DNA of 57,844 nucleotides, taken from the NCBI RefSeq assembly GCF_001438805.1, contig NZ_JQCF01000014.1:1-57844 (forward strand), read 5' to 3'. Under the pieces are notes generated by a model. The model saw only the letters and a list, made by a program, of their open reading frames with translations, did no database searches and had not been told where the DNA came from. This document shows positions 17,951-26,471 of this stretch, piece after piece (position 1 is the stretch's first letter; each line of letters begins with the position of its first letter). The stretch is from Companilactobacillus kimchiensis (GTDB taxonomy: Bacteria; Bacillota; Bacilli; Lactobacillales; Lactobacillaceae). A program made the translations under genes and the position numbers.

Positions 17951-17973
17951 TATACATTATATCTTAGTGTATA
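17951..17973. promoter_or_regulatory. Candidate TetR operator
   Basis: TATACA and TGTATA arms separated by 11 bases overlap the expected promoter region of the TetR-antiporter operon. The arms are short and AT-rich, so this is tentative. Confidence 0.35.
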
Positions 17974-18032
17974 TGGTTTATCATGCGATAACATTTATAC
18001 TTTGGCGGTTTTTGAGAATAAAAAAAGTAGGT

Positions 18033-18069
18033 AATTTATCGTGATGTTAGAACGAAGTCACGATAAATT
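18033..18069 (-). terminator. Terminator hairpin downstream of the glycosyltransferase
   Basis: Perfect 12-base arms AATTTATCGTGA (18033-18044) and TCACGATAAATT (18058-18069) with a 13-base loop. On the minus strand a T-run follows after a few bases. The large loop and displaced T-run make it atypical. Confidence 0.6.
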
Positions 18070-18079
18070 AACTCTGCTG

Positions 18080-19012
18080 TTATTTTTTATCTTTAACGAT
18101 ATAAATTGGACGCTTCTTTACTTCCAAAAAGATTTTCCCGATATATTCTCCCAAAATACCAATACAGAGTAATTGAATACCACCAATCAAAAGAATAAGT
18201 GAAACCATTGAAGCCCAGCCGTTTACGCTGCTGAGAGGATTAACGAATTTTCTGATGATAATAGCAATAATTGCAACAATAGAAGTGAGGGAGAAAATTG
18301 TTCCCATCCAAGTGGCAAACATTAAAGGACCTTCAGAGAAATCAACGATGCCAGTTACAGCATATTTTAATAATTTCCAGAAGTTCCAAGAAGTAGACCC
18401 AGCTGAACGTTCACGATTTTTGTAAGGTAAATATTTGGTTTTGAAACCGACCCAACTGAAGATACCTTTAGAAAAACGATTGTATTCGGTCATCGATTTA
18501 ATTGCATCAACCATTTGCTTGGTCATTAAGCGATAATCTCTAGCACCAGGAATAATTTTTGTTTGTGACATTTTATTGATCACTTTATAGAAACTGTTTG
18601 AGAAGAAAGAAATAATTTTGTTCTCACCATCACGATCTGCACGTGCAGTTCCGACACAATCATATTCGCCTTCTTCAAGCATATCGAACATTTCAGGAAG
18701 CATTTCAGGTGGATCTTGAAGGTCAACGTCCATAACGGCAGTATAATCACCGGTTACTTCATTTAGTCCGGCATATAAAGCTGATTCTTTACCGAAGTTA
18801 CGTGAGAAGGAAATAAAATGTACTTCATCACTATGTTCTTTTTGGAGCTCTTTTAAAATAGAGTAGGTACGATCTTTTGATCCATCATCGACAAACCAAT
18901 ATTCGAAATTAAACTTGTTAGTTTCTTCCTTCAACTTTGTCATAGCGTCATAATAAATATTAATGGTTTCCTCTTCATTAAAACACGGAACGATAATAGA
19001 TATAGTTTTCAT
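18080..19012 (-). CDS. GT2 glycosyltransferase (GtrB/DPM1-like, polyprenyl-phosphate)
   Basis: About 310 residues: an N-terminal GT-A fold (SIIVPCFNEEETI, residues 5-17; DXD-type Asp95-Val-Asp97 in MDVDLQDPPEM) and two C-terminal transmembrane helices (about 225-290). This is the layout of GtrB/YkcC-like enzymes that load a sugar onto undecaprenyl phosphate on the inner face of the membrane. A GtrA-type flippase candidate lies far away at 57.4 kb. The ATG at 19012 matches family N-termini, but its ribosome-binding site is weak; a GTG at 19030 is the alternative. It is transcribed separately from the coiled-coil gene, which has its own terminator. Confidence 0.88.
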   Translation of the reverse strand: MKTISIIVPCFNEEETINIYYDAMTKLKEETNKFNFEYWFVDDGSKDRTYSILKELQKEHSDEVHFISFSRNFGKESALYAGLNEVTGDYTAVMDVDLQDPPEMLPEMFDMLEEGEYDCVGTARADRDGENKIISFFSNSFYKVINKMSQTKIIPGARDYRLMTKQMVDAIKSMTEYNRFSKGIFSWVGFKTKYLPYKNRERSAGSTSWNFWKLLKYAVTGIVDFSEGPLMFATWMGTIFSLTSIVAIIAIIIRKFVNPLSSVNGWASMVSLILLIGGIQLLCIGILGEYIGKIFLEVKKRPIYIVKDKK

Positions 19013-19042
19013 AGTTTTTTTCACTTTCACAATAATTAGAAA

Positions 19043-19067
19043 AAAACACTCATGAATGAGCGTTTTA
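19043..19067 (-). terminator. Intrinsic terminator of the coiled-coil gene
   Basis: Minus strand: AAAACGCTCAT/ATGAGTGTTTT stem with a TC loop, then a T-run. Confidence 0.85.
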
Positions 19068-19074
19068 AATTAGT

Positions 19075-20994
19075 CTAAATTTTTAATGATTCTGGAAGAG
19101 ATAACATACCGTTACTTGTTGTATTAATTACACTAACACTGATATCTCGGTTTGTCTTATTTTCGATTTCGTGAAGATCATCGTCAGTTTGAACGAAGAT
19201 GTCTTTGATATCACTATTTTTATCAAGTAGATCAATTACAGCGTCGATATTTTTAACAACATCTTGTAGTAGACGAATTGTATTATCACTAGAAATACTA
19301 TTAACGTTCATGATTAATTGATAGAGAAGATCAGAATTATTACCAACGAAGACTGAATTTTCAGTGTTTGGTGAGATACTCTTTAGCCACCATGTGATAA
19401 GTTCTGATTTTTCATTGAAGTCATGTTCTAGTAGACCGTTTTTGTCGAATAGTTGATAACTAATAGCGTTATTCTTTTCGAAGATAACAGTTAGAACAAT
19501 TGAACCATCGGTTCTATAGAAATTTTGATCAGCTAATTCATTGTTTTTATTAAAGTTTTGAGTTGATGATAGTTGACCGTCACCATTGTAAATGTTGGTT
19601 TTAACAATTTGTTCATTCTTATAGTAGTTAATACGATCAATCAACTTGTCAAAATATTCAACAGTCATGAGAAGAGTTTGTTTTTGGTCGTAGATGAAAG
19701 TATCTTGAGATTCAACATCAGTTCTAGTTACCCAACTATCGTTTTCAGGAATAGTAACCTTCTTATCAGTAGGGTTAGGACTAGTTTGCAATTGATCAAA
19801 TAGATTTACTACATTAGGAATTGCTAGATGATCTTTCTTAGCCTTAGTATCGATGATTTCGTGAATATGGTTACTGTAGAAACTTGAAACGATAGTAACT
19901 GGTTTTTGAAGCTTTGTTTCAAGATAGTTGACCATTCCAAAAAGATCATTCTTAGCGGCATCAGAATTAAAATCATCGGCAGCAACGTAATATTCTTTAT
20001 CTTTGTTAAGATAAACATCACGAACTAAGTAAGCTGAATGGAAAACATCTTTGATGTACTTACCAATGTAAGAAATGTTGTCATTGATCTCACCAAGTTC
20101 GCCATCGATCTTAGAATGTTCTTCACCAAGACTTTGAATATGACGTTCCAAACCAGCAATAGTTTCGATTCGGTAATTGTGATCACTCTTCATCTTGTCT
20201 TCGATTTCATGAGCCTTTTGTTTGAAATCATTAATTTGATTGTTTACTTTACTAATATTAGTATTAAGTTCATCAGCATCGCCGTTAAGCTTAGTGATAT
20301 CCTCTTGGGCATTGTTGATTTGACTCTTAAGATCTTTTCTTTGATCGTAAAGAGTGTTGATAGAATTCTTTTGGTCTTCCATCAAAGAAAGCATTTTTTG
20401 TAAGTCTTTTTCTTCTTTGATTGAAGTAGACATATCTGCTTCAGATTGTTCGTTCTTAGCAAGATCGCTTTGTAGAGATTCTAATTTGGCTGTCTTAGTA
20501 TTGATTGTGGAGTTCAATTCGTTTAGTTGTGATTGTAGTTTAGCAAGATTTTCTTCTTGTTCTTTACGATCAGCATTAACACTAGCAAGATGTTCTTTAG
20601 CAGCATCATCGTTTTGTGCTTTGGTATCAGCAAGTTTATCATTTGATTCTTTTTCATCACGTTTGAGAGTACGAAGATATTTGTCTAGAGTTTCTTTTTT
20701 AGTTTCAAAATCGTCTTTTTCAGTGAAAAGATTTGTTTTGAGATCATTTCTCAATTGTGCATATTGGTGTGATAAACCGTTCATTTGTTCTTCAATATTT
20801 AAGCGTTTATCATGAACAGACACTGGAAGATTTTCTTCCTTCCTGTCAGATTCGACCACAGCTGTTGTGTCAGAATTTGATTGTGCCGTAGCGTTTTGCT
20901 TCGGATTTTCGTCCTTTTTAGGAGAGTCAGGAGCGGGTGTGGATGGTTGCTCTGGTTTCTCATCAATTTTGCGTAGCATGTCTAAAAATTTCAC
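19075..20994 (-). CDS. Long coiled-coil protein with a C-terminal Asp1/TagE-like region
   Basis: A 639-residue cytoplasmic protein with no signal peptide. Residues 1-55 are low-complexity (Pro/Lys/Asn/Ser). Residues ~60-290 are a charged heptad-rich coiled coil. Residues ~300-639 are globular and contain repeated short beta units around 465-550 (YNGDGQLSSTQNF, YRTDGSIVLTVIF, FDKNGLLEHDF). Such D/N-G repeats recall the non-catalytic domain of TagE/GtfA-type glycosyltransferases and accessory-Sec Asp1. No glycosyltransferase Rossmann domain follows. It may be a scaffold for cell-surface glycosylation (inference). It is monocistronic, next to a GT2 enzyme. Confidence 0.75.
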   Translation of the reverse strand: MKFLDMLRKIDEKPEQPSTPAPDSPKKDENPKQNATAQSNSDTTAVVESDRKEENLPVSVHDKRLNIEEQMNGLSHQYAQLRNDLKTNLFTEKDDFETKKETLDKYLRTLKRDEKESNDKLADTKAQNDDAAKEHLASVNADRKEQEENLAKLQSQLNELNSTINTKTAKLESLQSDLAKNEQSEADMSTSIKEEKDLQKMLSLMEDQKNSINTLYDQRKDLKSQINNAQEDITKLNGDADELNTNISKVNNQINDFKQKAHEIEDKMKSDHNYRIETIAGLERHIQSLGEEHSKIDGELGEINDNISYIGKYIKDVFHSAYLVRDVYLNKDKEYYVAADDFNSDAAKNDLFGMVNYLETKLQKPVTIVSSFYSNHIHEIIDTKAKKDHLAIPNVVNLFDQLQTSPNPTDKKVTIPENDSWVTRTDVESQDTFIYDQKQTLLMTVEYFDKLIDRINYYKNEQIVKTNIYNGDGQLSSTQNFNKNNELADQNFYRTDGSIVLTVIFEKNNAISYQLFDKNGLLEHDFNEKSELITWWLKSISPNTENSVFVGNNSDLLYQLIMNVNSISSDNTIRLLQDVVKNIDAVIDLLDKNSDIKDIFVQTDDDLHEIENKTNRDISVSVINTTSNGMLSLPESLKI

Positions 20995-21119
20995 GAATGA
21001 ATTCCCCCATAAAAAGACTTATAATAGTTACTAAAGAGTAGCATTTTTTTATAGCGGTGTAAAGTCTGGTATAAAGCTATTTGAAGAGAATACCTAGACC
21101 AAAAAAGGAGAGTTTTTGT

Positions 21120-22325
21120 ATGAAGATAATGGCTATAAACGCAGGTAGTTCAACGTTGAAGTGGAAACTTTTTGAAATGCCTGAAAAAACAACAATTGCT
21201 TCTGGTATGATTGATCGCTTAGGTAGCCCTAAGGCTATATTCAAATTAAAATATAACGGTAAAAAGATTGAACGTGAGGAAGCAATTAAATCAAATGATG
21301 TTGCCGTATTGTCTATCTTGGATGCTTTAAAAGATATGAATATTATTCAACGCTTTGAGGATATTGTAGCTTTCGGTCATCGAGTTGTTGCCGGTGGTGA
21401 AGAATTTAAGAAGTCTGAAATCGTTACTGAAGAAAATTTACGAAAAATTGAAGCATTGTCAGAATATGCTCCGTTACATAATAAAATTGAAGCTTATTAT
21501 ATTAATGTCTTTAAAAAATTAGTTCCCAGAGCCATTCAGGTGGCTGTTTTTGATACATCCTTCTTCGTTGATATGCCAAAAGTAAATTATATGTATAGTA
21601 TCGATATGGATGACTACAAAAAATACCATGTTCGCCGTTACGGCGCTCATGGTACAAGTCATCGTTATATCGCACAACGTTTAGAAAGTATTGTTGACGG
21701 TGGAATTCAGGATAAGAATGTTATCGTACTTCATTTGGGCAGCGGTGCCTCAATCAGTGCTATTAAGAATGGTAAGGCCTATGATATTTCAATGGGATTT
21801 ACTCCTTTAGCTGGTATCATGATGAGTTCTAGAAGTGGTGATATTGACTTTTCAATTTTGCCATATTTGATGAGAAAACTCGGCTTAACTGATATGCAAG
21901 ATATGATCGACATATTAAACCATAAGTCAGGTTTATTAGGAATCTCCGGTGTTTCAGCGGATATGCGTGATATTGAAGCGAACGAAGATACTAATCAACG
22001 AGCTAAATTGGCATTAGAAATGTATCGTAATCGCATTATTAAATTCGTTGGTTCATATATTGCCGAAATGGGTGGAGTTGATGTAATCGCCTTTACCGCT
22101 GGTGTAGGAGAAAACTCTGCCGAAGTTCGTGAAGATATCCTGAAAGGATTTGAATTCATGGGACTCAAGATCAACAATGAAAACAATCAAGTTCGAGGCA
22201 AGGAAATCAAAATAACAACAGATGATTCTAAGATTGCCGCCTACACGATTCCAACAAATGAAGAATTGATGATTGCTCAAGATACTTATAAATTTGCTGG
22301 TATCTTGGATGATGTTAAAAATTAA
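21120..22325 (+). CDS. ackA: Acetate kinase (paralogue 1)
   Basis: A 401-residue cytoplasmic enzyme for acetyl phosphate plus ADP to acetate plus ATP. Motifs visible: MAINAGSSTLKW with Asn7, GHRVVAGG, RRYGAHGTSHRY, HLGSGAS and SRSGDID. The adenosine-site segment reads MMSSRSGDIDFS where most family members, including paralogue 2 in this window, have MGTR(S/A)GDIDP. It is probably active but may differ in kinetics or substrate. ATG 21120 is supported by AAGGAG 9 bases upstream. The 3' end overlaps the convergent menA by 11 bases with no terminator in between. Confidence 0.93.
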   Translation: MKIMAINAGSSTLKWKLFEMPEKTTIASGMIDRLGSPKAIFKLKYNGKKIEREEAIKSNDVAVLSILDALKDMNIIQRFEDIVAFGHRVVAGGEEFKKSEIVTEENLRKIEALSEYAPLHNKIEAYYINVFKKLVPRAIQVAVFDTSFFVDMPKVNYMYSIDMDDYKKYHVRRYGAHGTSHRYIAQRLESIVDGGIQDKNVIVLHLGSGASISAIKNGKAYDISMGFTPLAGIMMSSRSGDIDFSILPYLMRKLGLTDMQDMIDILNHKSGLLGISGVSADMRDIEANEDTNQRAKLALEMYRNRIIKFVGSYIAEMGGVDVIAFTAGVGENSAEVREDILKGFEFMGLKINNENNQVRGKEIKITTDDSKIAAYTIPTNEELMIAQDTYKFAGILDDVKN

Positions 22326-23229
22326 AGATAACACCTAAAATAAAGGTTACTGTTTCTGTCAAAGTTATCAGTAAAAGGTTCTTAATGATCAAGGGGAAAG
22401 TTTGTTTCTTGATAGGATTTTTACTGAAGGCTTTGGCATTTTTATAAACAATTGGAGTAACCAAGAAGGTTAAAAGCATGAGCTTTGGTAATAGGCCGAG
22501 AATAACAGAACATAATAGTGCTAAATAACCCAAAACATATAATGATTTTAAAATGAAAATCGAATTAGCTTTACCAAGATAATAGACTAGAGTTTTACGT
22601 CCCAATCCAATATCTTCCTTGTAATCAGCAATATTGTTGGCTAAAAGTAAATTGGAAATAGCGAAGACGGTTAAAAGCGATGACAAGAGTGCGTCACCGT
22701 AAAATTTAAAATCTAAAACAATAGCAGGATTATTGACAACGTTGATATAAATAGCAATTAAATAAATGACGTATCCCATGGTAAAACCGGAGAAAAATTC
22801 GCCAAGCGGACCACGATTAATGGGCCAAGGTCCGCCAGCATAGCAAAATCCGACGGCAAATGAGAATAAACCAAGGTATAACAATGGCAAGCCAGTACGG
22901 GAAACGATGAATAGACCAATGATGGCGGCAATGGCAGTGAATGAAAAATCGATCCAACCGATCATATGGATATTCAAATTATTAACTCCGATAACATTGG
23001 TGCCACGGCGAAAACTTTCATCACCAGTGGCATTTTTATAATCCCAATAGTTATCGTTAATATCAACGGCCATATTGAATAAAAACATGGCAATAAAAAA
23101 CAGAATTAAATCAAGGGCGTTAATAGCGTGCCAGTGATAATATGAGTACAATGTTCCCATTAAAAAGGGAAAAACACTAGCAGTTTTAGCTTTAATTTCA
23201 ACAAGTTCGAAAAATACAGATGGTTTCAA
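22315..23229 (-). CDS. menA: UbiA-family prenyltransferase (1,4-dihydroxy-2-naphthoate polyprenyltransferase)
   Basis: A 304-residue membrane enzyme that attaches a polyprenyl chain to dihydroxynaphthoate to make demethylmenaquinone. Both Asp-rich motifs are present: NMAVDINDNYWDYK (Asn52, Asp56, Asp59, Asp63) and NNIADYKEDIGLGRKTL, with about eight membrane helices between and after. It is divergent from the polyprenyl diphosphate synthase that would make its side-chain donor, which strengthens the menaquinone assignment over other UbiA functions. No other men gene lies in the window. Confidence 0.9.
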   Translation of the reverse strand: MKPSVFFELVEIKAKTASVFPFLMGTLYSYYHWHAINALDLILFFIAMFLFNMAVDINDNYWDYKNATGDESFRRGTNVIGVNNLNIHMIGWIDFSFTAIAAIIGLFIVSRTGLPLLYLGLFSFAVGFCYAGGPWPINRGPLGEFFSGFTMGYVIYLIAIYINVVNNPAIVLDFKFYGDALLSSLLTVFAISNLLLANNIADYKEDIGLGRKTLVYYLGKANSIFILKSLYVLGYLALLCSVILGLLPKLMLLTFLVTPIVYKNAKAFSKNPIKKQTFPLIIKNLLLITLTETVTFILGVIFNF

Positions 23230-23314
23230 GAAAATCAGTCCTTTGGATTTGATAGTTTCTATTATAGAATTATTTTGGAATACAACAAAGTGATACAGGG
23301 GTATTAGATATTTT

Positions 23315-24286
23315 ATGGCGAACTCAATTTGGAAAAGTTATCCTCAACTAGGGAAGAAACTCGATTTAACAACGGAATATATTCATAGTATGGTGCAGGT
23401 CAACAATCTTGAAATCAGTTCGATGATAGTTGATCTAACTTCAGGTGGGAAAATGCTTCGACCAGCCTTTTTCCTTTTATTTAGTGATTTTGGTGAAGAG
23501 AAGAAAAAAATCGAGGAATTATTGCCATTGGCTGCTTCCTTAGAAATCCTGCATGTAGCAACATTAGTTCATGATGATGTTATTGATGATTCACCACTCC
23601 GTAGATCTCAACCAACGATTCATACTAAATATGGTCGTCGGAACGCTATCTACGCTGGCGATTATATGTTCACGCTCTACTTTGAATTGATTTCGAAGAA
23701 TTTAGAATCGAATACCGATATTCTTCGAAATGCCTTGAGTATGAAGAAAATTTTACTTGGTGAATTGGATCAGATGTTGATCAATTTCAATGTCAATTCG
23801 ACTAAGGAAATGTATCTTAAAGAAATTTCCGGTAAAACGGCAGAACTGTTCAGTTTGAGTGCAACAATGGGGGCAATCGTCAGTGGTGGTAATCAGGAAT
23901 TGATTGATCGTTGTAAAGCAATCGGTTATGACATCGGAATGGCCTTTCAAATTATTGATGATATTCTTGATTTCAGTAGTTCAGCTCAAATTGGGAAACC
24001 AGTGCATGAAGATTTGAAAAATGGTGTTTATTCATTACCTTATATTCTGGGATTAGAAGACAATAATTCGAAATTAGTAGCTATCTTATCGAAGGATAAG
24101 TTGAATGAAGATGATGATTCCCAAGCTGCCAACATAGTAATTGAAGATGGCTATTTGAATCAAACTAAGGTTATCGCTCGACAATATACACAGCATGCAT
24201 TGAATGAATTGGATAGATTGCCAAATAATATGAGTCGAAAAGTTATTACAGCGGTGGTTAAGAAATTAGTTAATCGGATTAGCTGA
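23315..24286 (+). CDS. hepT: Polyprenyl (heptaprenyl-type) diphosphate synthase, large subunit
   Basis: A 323-residue trans-isoprenyl diphosphate synthase. The first Asp-rich motif DDVIDDSPLRR is at residues 87-97 and the second DDILD at about 215-219. It elongates farnesyl/geranylgeranyl diphosphate with isopentenyl diphosphate, giving the menaquinone side chain. Similarity is to component II of heptaprenyl synthases. A small component I (HepS) is not visible, as is common in lactobacilli. It is divergent from menA with an 85-base shared promoter region. A small helical protein gene follows. Confidence 0.9.
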   Translation: MANSIWKSYPQLGKKLDLTTEYIHSMVQVNNLEISSMIVDLTSGGKMLRPAFFLLFSDFGEEKKKIEELLPLAASLEILHVATLVHDDVIDDSPLRRSQPTIHTKYGRRNAIYAGDYMFTLYFELISKNLESNTDILRNALSMKKILLGELDQMLINFNVNSTKEMYLKEISGKTAELFSLSATMGAIVSGGNQELIDRCKAIGYDIGMAFQIIDDILDFSSSAQIGKPVHEDLKNGVYSLPYILGLEDNNSKLVAILSKDKLNEDDDSQAANIVIEDGYLNQTKVIARQYTQHALNELDRLPNNMSRKVITAVVKKLVNRIS

Positions 24287-24342
24287 TTTTGGATGAGTTG
24301 AAGCTGGCATACTGGAATCACTTTTTACTAGGGGAATATATA

Positions 24343-24672
24343 ATGAATCAACAGAAAAAATTAGAAACACTTGAACAAATTAATAGTTTGTTAGGGAAGA
24401 TGAATCAATCGGTTGCTGATTCAATGGCGGTTAAAAATCAAATTCAAATTGCTTATAATAAAATTAATCAACCTGAAAAGGATTCACAAAAATATAAGCA
24501 AATTTCTGATGCAATTAGTGAAATGAACTATCAATTTCAACAAATGGCTTTAAAAAAACAATATCATTTTACTGTCCAACAAAATGAATATATTAATGAA
24601 CTAAACAAGTTATCTGAAAAATCAATGTTACAGAGTGGTATTGGTACAATTAACGGTATCGTTGGACATTAA
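24343..24672 (+). CDS. Small helical hypothetical protein
   Basis: I do not recognise this 109-residue protein. It is Gln/Lys/Asn-rich, predicted almost entirely helical with coiled-coil character (LETLEQINSLLGKMNQ, then ISEMNYQFQQMALKKQ), has no cysteine or hydrophobic segment, and ends GIGTINGIVGH. The ATG at 24343 has GGGGAA 7 bases upstream. An in-frame TTG at 24289 directly after the hepT stop has no such site. It is probably cotranscribed with hepT, and a strong terminator follows. A role linked to the respiratory genes on either side is only a positional guess. Confidence 0.7.
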   Translation: MNQQKKLETLEQINSLLGKMNQSVADSMAVKNQIQIAYNKINQPEKDSQKYKQISDAISEMNYQFQQMALKKQYHFTVQQNEYINELNKLSEKSMLQSGIGTINGIVGH

Positions 24673-24677
24673 AAACC

Positions 24678-24717
24678 CACAAAAAAAGAGAGCAGTTGAC
24701 TGCTCTCTTTTTTTGTG
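24678..24717. terminator. Bidirectional terminator
   Basis: A perfect 18-base stem (24678-24695 with 24700-24717; core GAGAGCAG/CTGCTCTC) and a TTGA loop separate the convergent hepT and cyd transcripts. Confidence 0.95.
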
Positions 24718-24731
24718 TACCGTTATAACGC

Positions 24732-26471
24732 CTATAACCCTTGATCCATGCGATATAATTCTTGGAAATGTTGATTTGATTTGTATAGTTCTTTAGGTGA
24801 ACCTTCCATTTCGATTTTTTCACTGTTCATGAAAACAACATGGTCAACATGACTGATACCTTGTAAATGGTGAGTTACCCAAATGATAGTTTTATTATGT
24901 AAGACGTCAAAGAATGTTTCTAGTAGATCATTCTCGGTGATTGGGTCAAGCCCAACCGTTGGTTCATCAAGCAAGACAACAGGAGCATCTTGTAAGAGGA
25001 TTCTGGCTAAGGCAATTCGCTCTTGTTCACCACCAGAGAAACGGGAACCATTTTCACCCACAACAGTGTTGTATTTGTCAGGCAATGATTCAACTAGGTC
25101 TTTTAAACCAACACGTTCAATAGCTTTCTTAACTTCAATATTAGATTTAGTTTCGTTACCAAGTCTGACATTGTTCATTAAAGTAGTATTGAAGAGAAAT
25201 GGTTTTTGGTTAAGAACAGAGAATAATTGGTCACGTTTTTCTTGAACTTGTGAAATATCTAAATCATTGATTTGAATTTGTCCTTGTTGAGGCGAAAGGT
25301 CACCCAGAATCAATTGTAAAATCGTAGTTTTACCGATACCACTTGGGCCCAAAAGTGCTAATTTTTCACCCTTTTGAATCTGTTGGGAAAAGTTCTTGAT
25401 TAAGATTGGTGAGTCAGAATCATATTCAAAAGTAATGTTATTAATTGAAATTGATTTAAAATTATTGGGTTTTAATTCAACTTGTTTAGGTAAAGTATTT
25501 GGAATTGGTTTTATAGTGTTCAAACGGTTGATTGAATCCTTATAAACAGGCCATTCTTCAAAACCCTGACTGACCGGAATAATTGTATCGGAGAGTGGGA
25601 AGATGGCTAAAACTACCGCCGCAACGAAGTTAGCTTGTGCTTGGTTATGGGTCATCGTTAGATTAGTAAAAATCAAAAAACAGATGGCAATAGCTGCGAA
25701 AATGATTTGTAGTCCAAAGTCACGATTGCGTCTAAAAGCCTTAGATTTATTCTTTGATTGATCGAGATTATGAATGTTTTCGGTTGTAAGGTTTTTAAAG
25801 TCAGCTTTACGTCCAGAAATTACCCAATCATCAACGCCGAGAATATTATCAGTTAATTGAACATAGAGATCACTCTTAACTTCTTTTTGATATGCACGTC
25901 GGGCACTTTCGATGGTAACGGAAAGTAATGGGACTAAGAATACCTCAATGAAGAGCAGTAAAAAGACGAAAAATCCAAAGGATGGATTGAAGATACCTAA
26001 AGCAATTGAACCGATAATTGTTAGCAAATAAGAAATAACAGTTGGGAAAACGGTCCGTAAGTAAAGGTTTTGTAAGTGACTGATATCTTCTGACAATAGT
26101 CCCATAATGTCACCAGCCTTGTGGTGTTCGTTGAAGAAAGAAGCATCACTCTCCAAAGTTTTGTAAAGTCTGGTTCTCAAATCGGAAGTGACTCGTAAAA
26201 CCCAATTGTGACTTTTAAGTCGTTCGACGTATTTGAAAACTGGCCGACCGATCCCAAAAGCTCTGGTTAAGAGAATTGGTACATAAATTAAAAGGATATT
26301 AACTGGATGAGTGGCAGCTTTATCAATCGTATACCCAGAGGTAAACATCAGTGCGGCAGCACAGAATGAAGTAAATAGTCCCAAAATAAGGGCGGTGATC
26401 AGCAGTCCCTTGTATTGTTTGATATAAGGTTTGACCCACGTATCAAACTTGAATGTTTTAAAGAAATTCAT
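24732..26471 (-). CDS. cydC: ABC transporter CydC (cytochrome bd assembly), membrane-ATPase fusion
   Basis: 579 residues: six membrane helices (1 to about 310), then an ATPase domain with Walker A GPSGIGKTT, signature SGGEQERIALARILL and Walker B VVLLDEP. It pairs with the upstream CydD as a heterodimeric exporter needed for cytochrome bd assembly (known to handle thiols/haem). ATG 26471 overlaps the cydD stop by 4 bases (ATGA), giving translational coupling. It is the last gene of cydABDC. In Bacillus-style naming this fourth gene would be cydD. Confidence 0.92.
   Translation of the reverse strand: MNFFKTFKFDTWVKPYIKQYKGLLITALILGLFTSFCAAALMFTSGYTIDKAATHPVNILLIYVPILLTRAFGIGRPVFKYVERLKSHNWVLRVTSDLRTRLYKTLESDASFFNEHHKAGDIMGLLSEDISHLQNLYLRTVFPTVISYLLTIIGSIALGIFNPSFGFFVFLLLFIEVFLVPLLSVTIESARRAYQKEVKSDLYVQLTDNILGVDDWVISGRKADFKNLTTENIHNLDQSKNKSKAFRRNRDFGLQIIFAAIAICFLIFTNLTMTHNQAQANFVAAVVLAIFPLSDTIIPVSQGFEEWPVYKDSINRLNTIKPIPNTLPKQVELKPNNFKSISINNITFEYDSDSPILIKNFSQQIQKGEKLALLGPSGIGKTTILQLILGDLSPQQGQIQINDLDISQVQEKRDQLFSVLNQKPFLFNTTLMNNVRLGNETKSNIEVKKAIERVGLKDLVESLPDKYNTVVGENGSRFSGGEQERIALARILLQDAPVVLLDEPTVGLDPITENDLLETFFDVLHNKTIIWVTHHLQGISHVDHVVFMNSEKIEMEGSPKELYKSNQHFQELYRMDQGL

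Noticed and set aside
20038-20815. Two plus-strand open frames opposite the coiled-coil gene
   Set aside because: Low-complexity shadows of the Lys/Glu-rich coiled-coil codons, without start signals.
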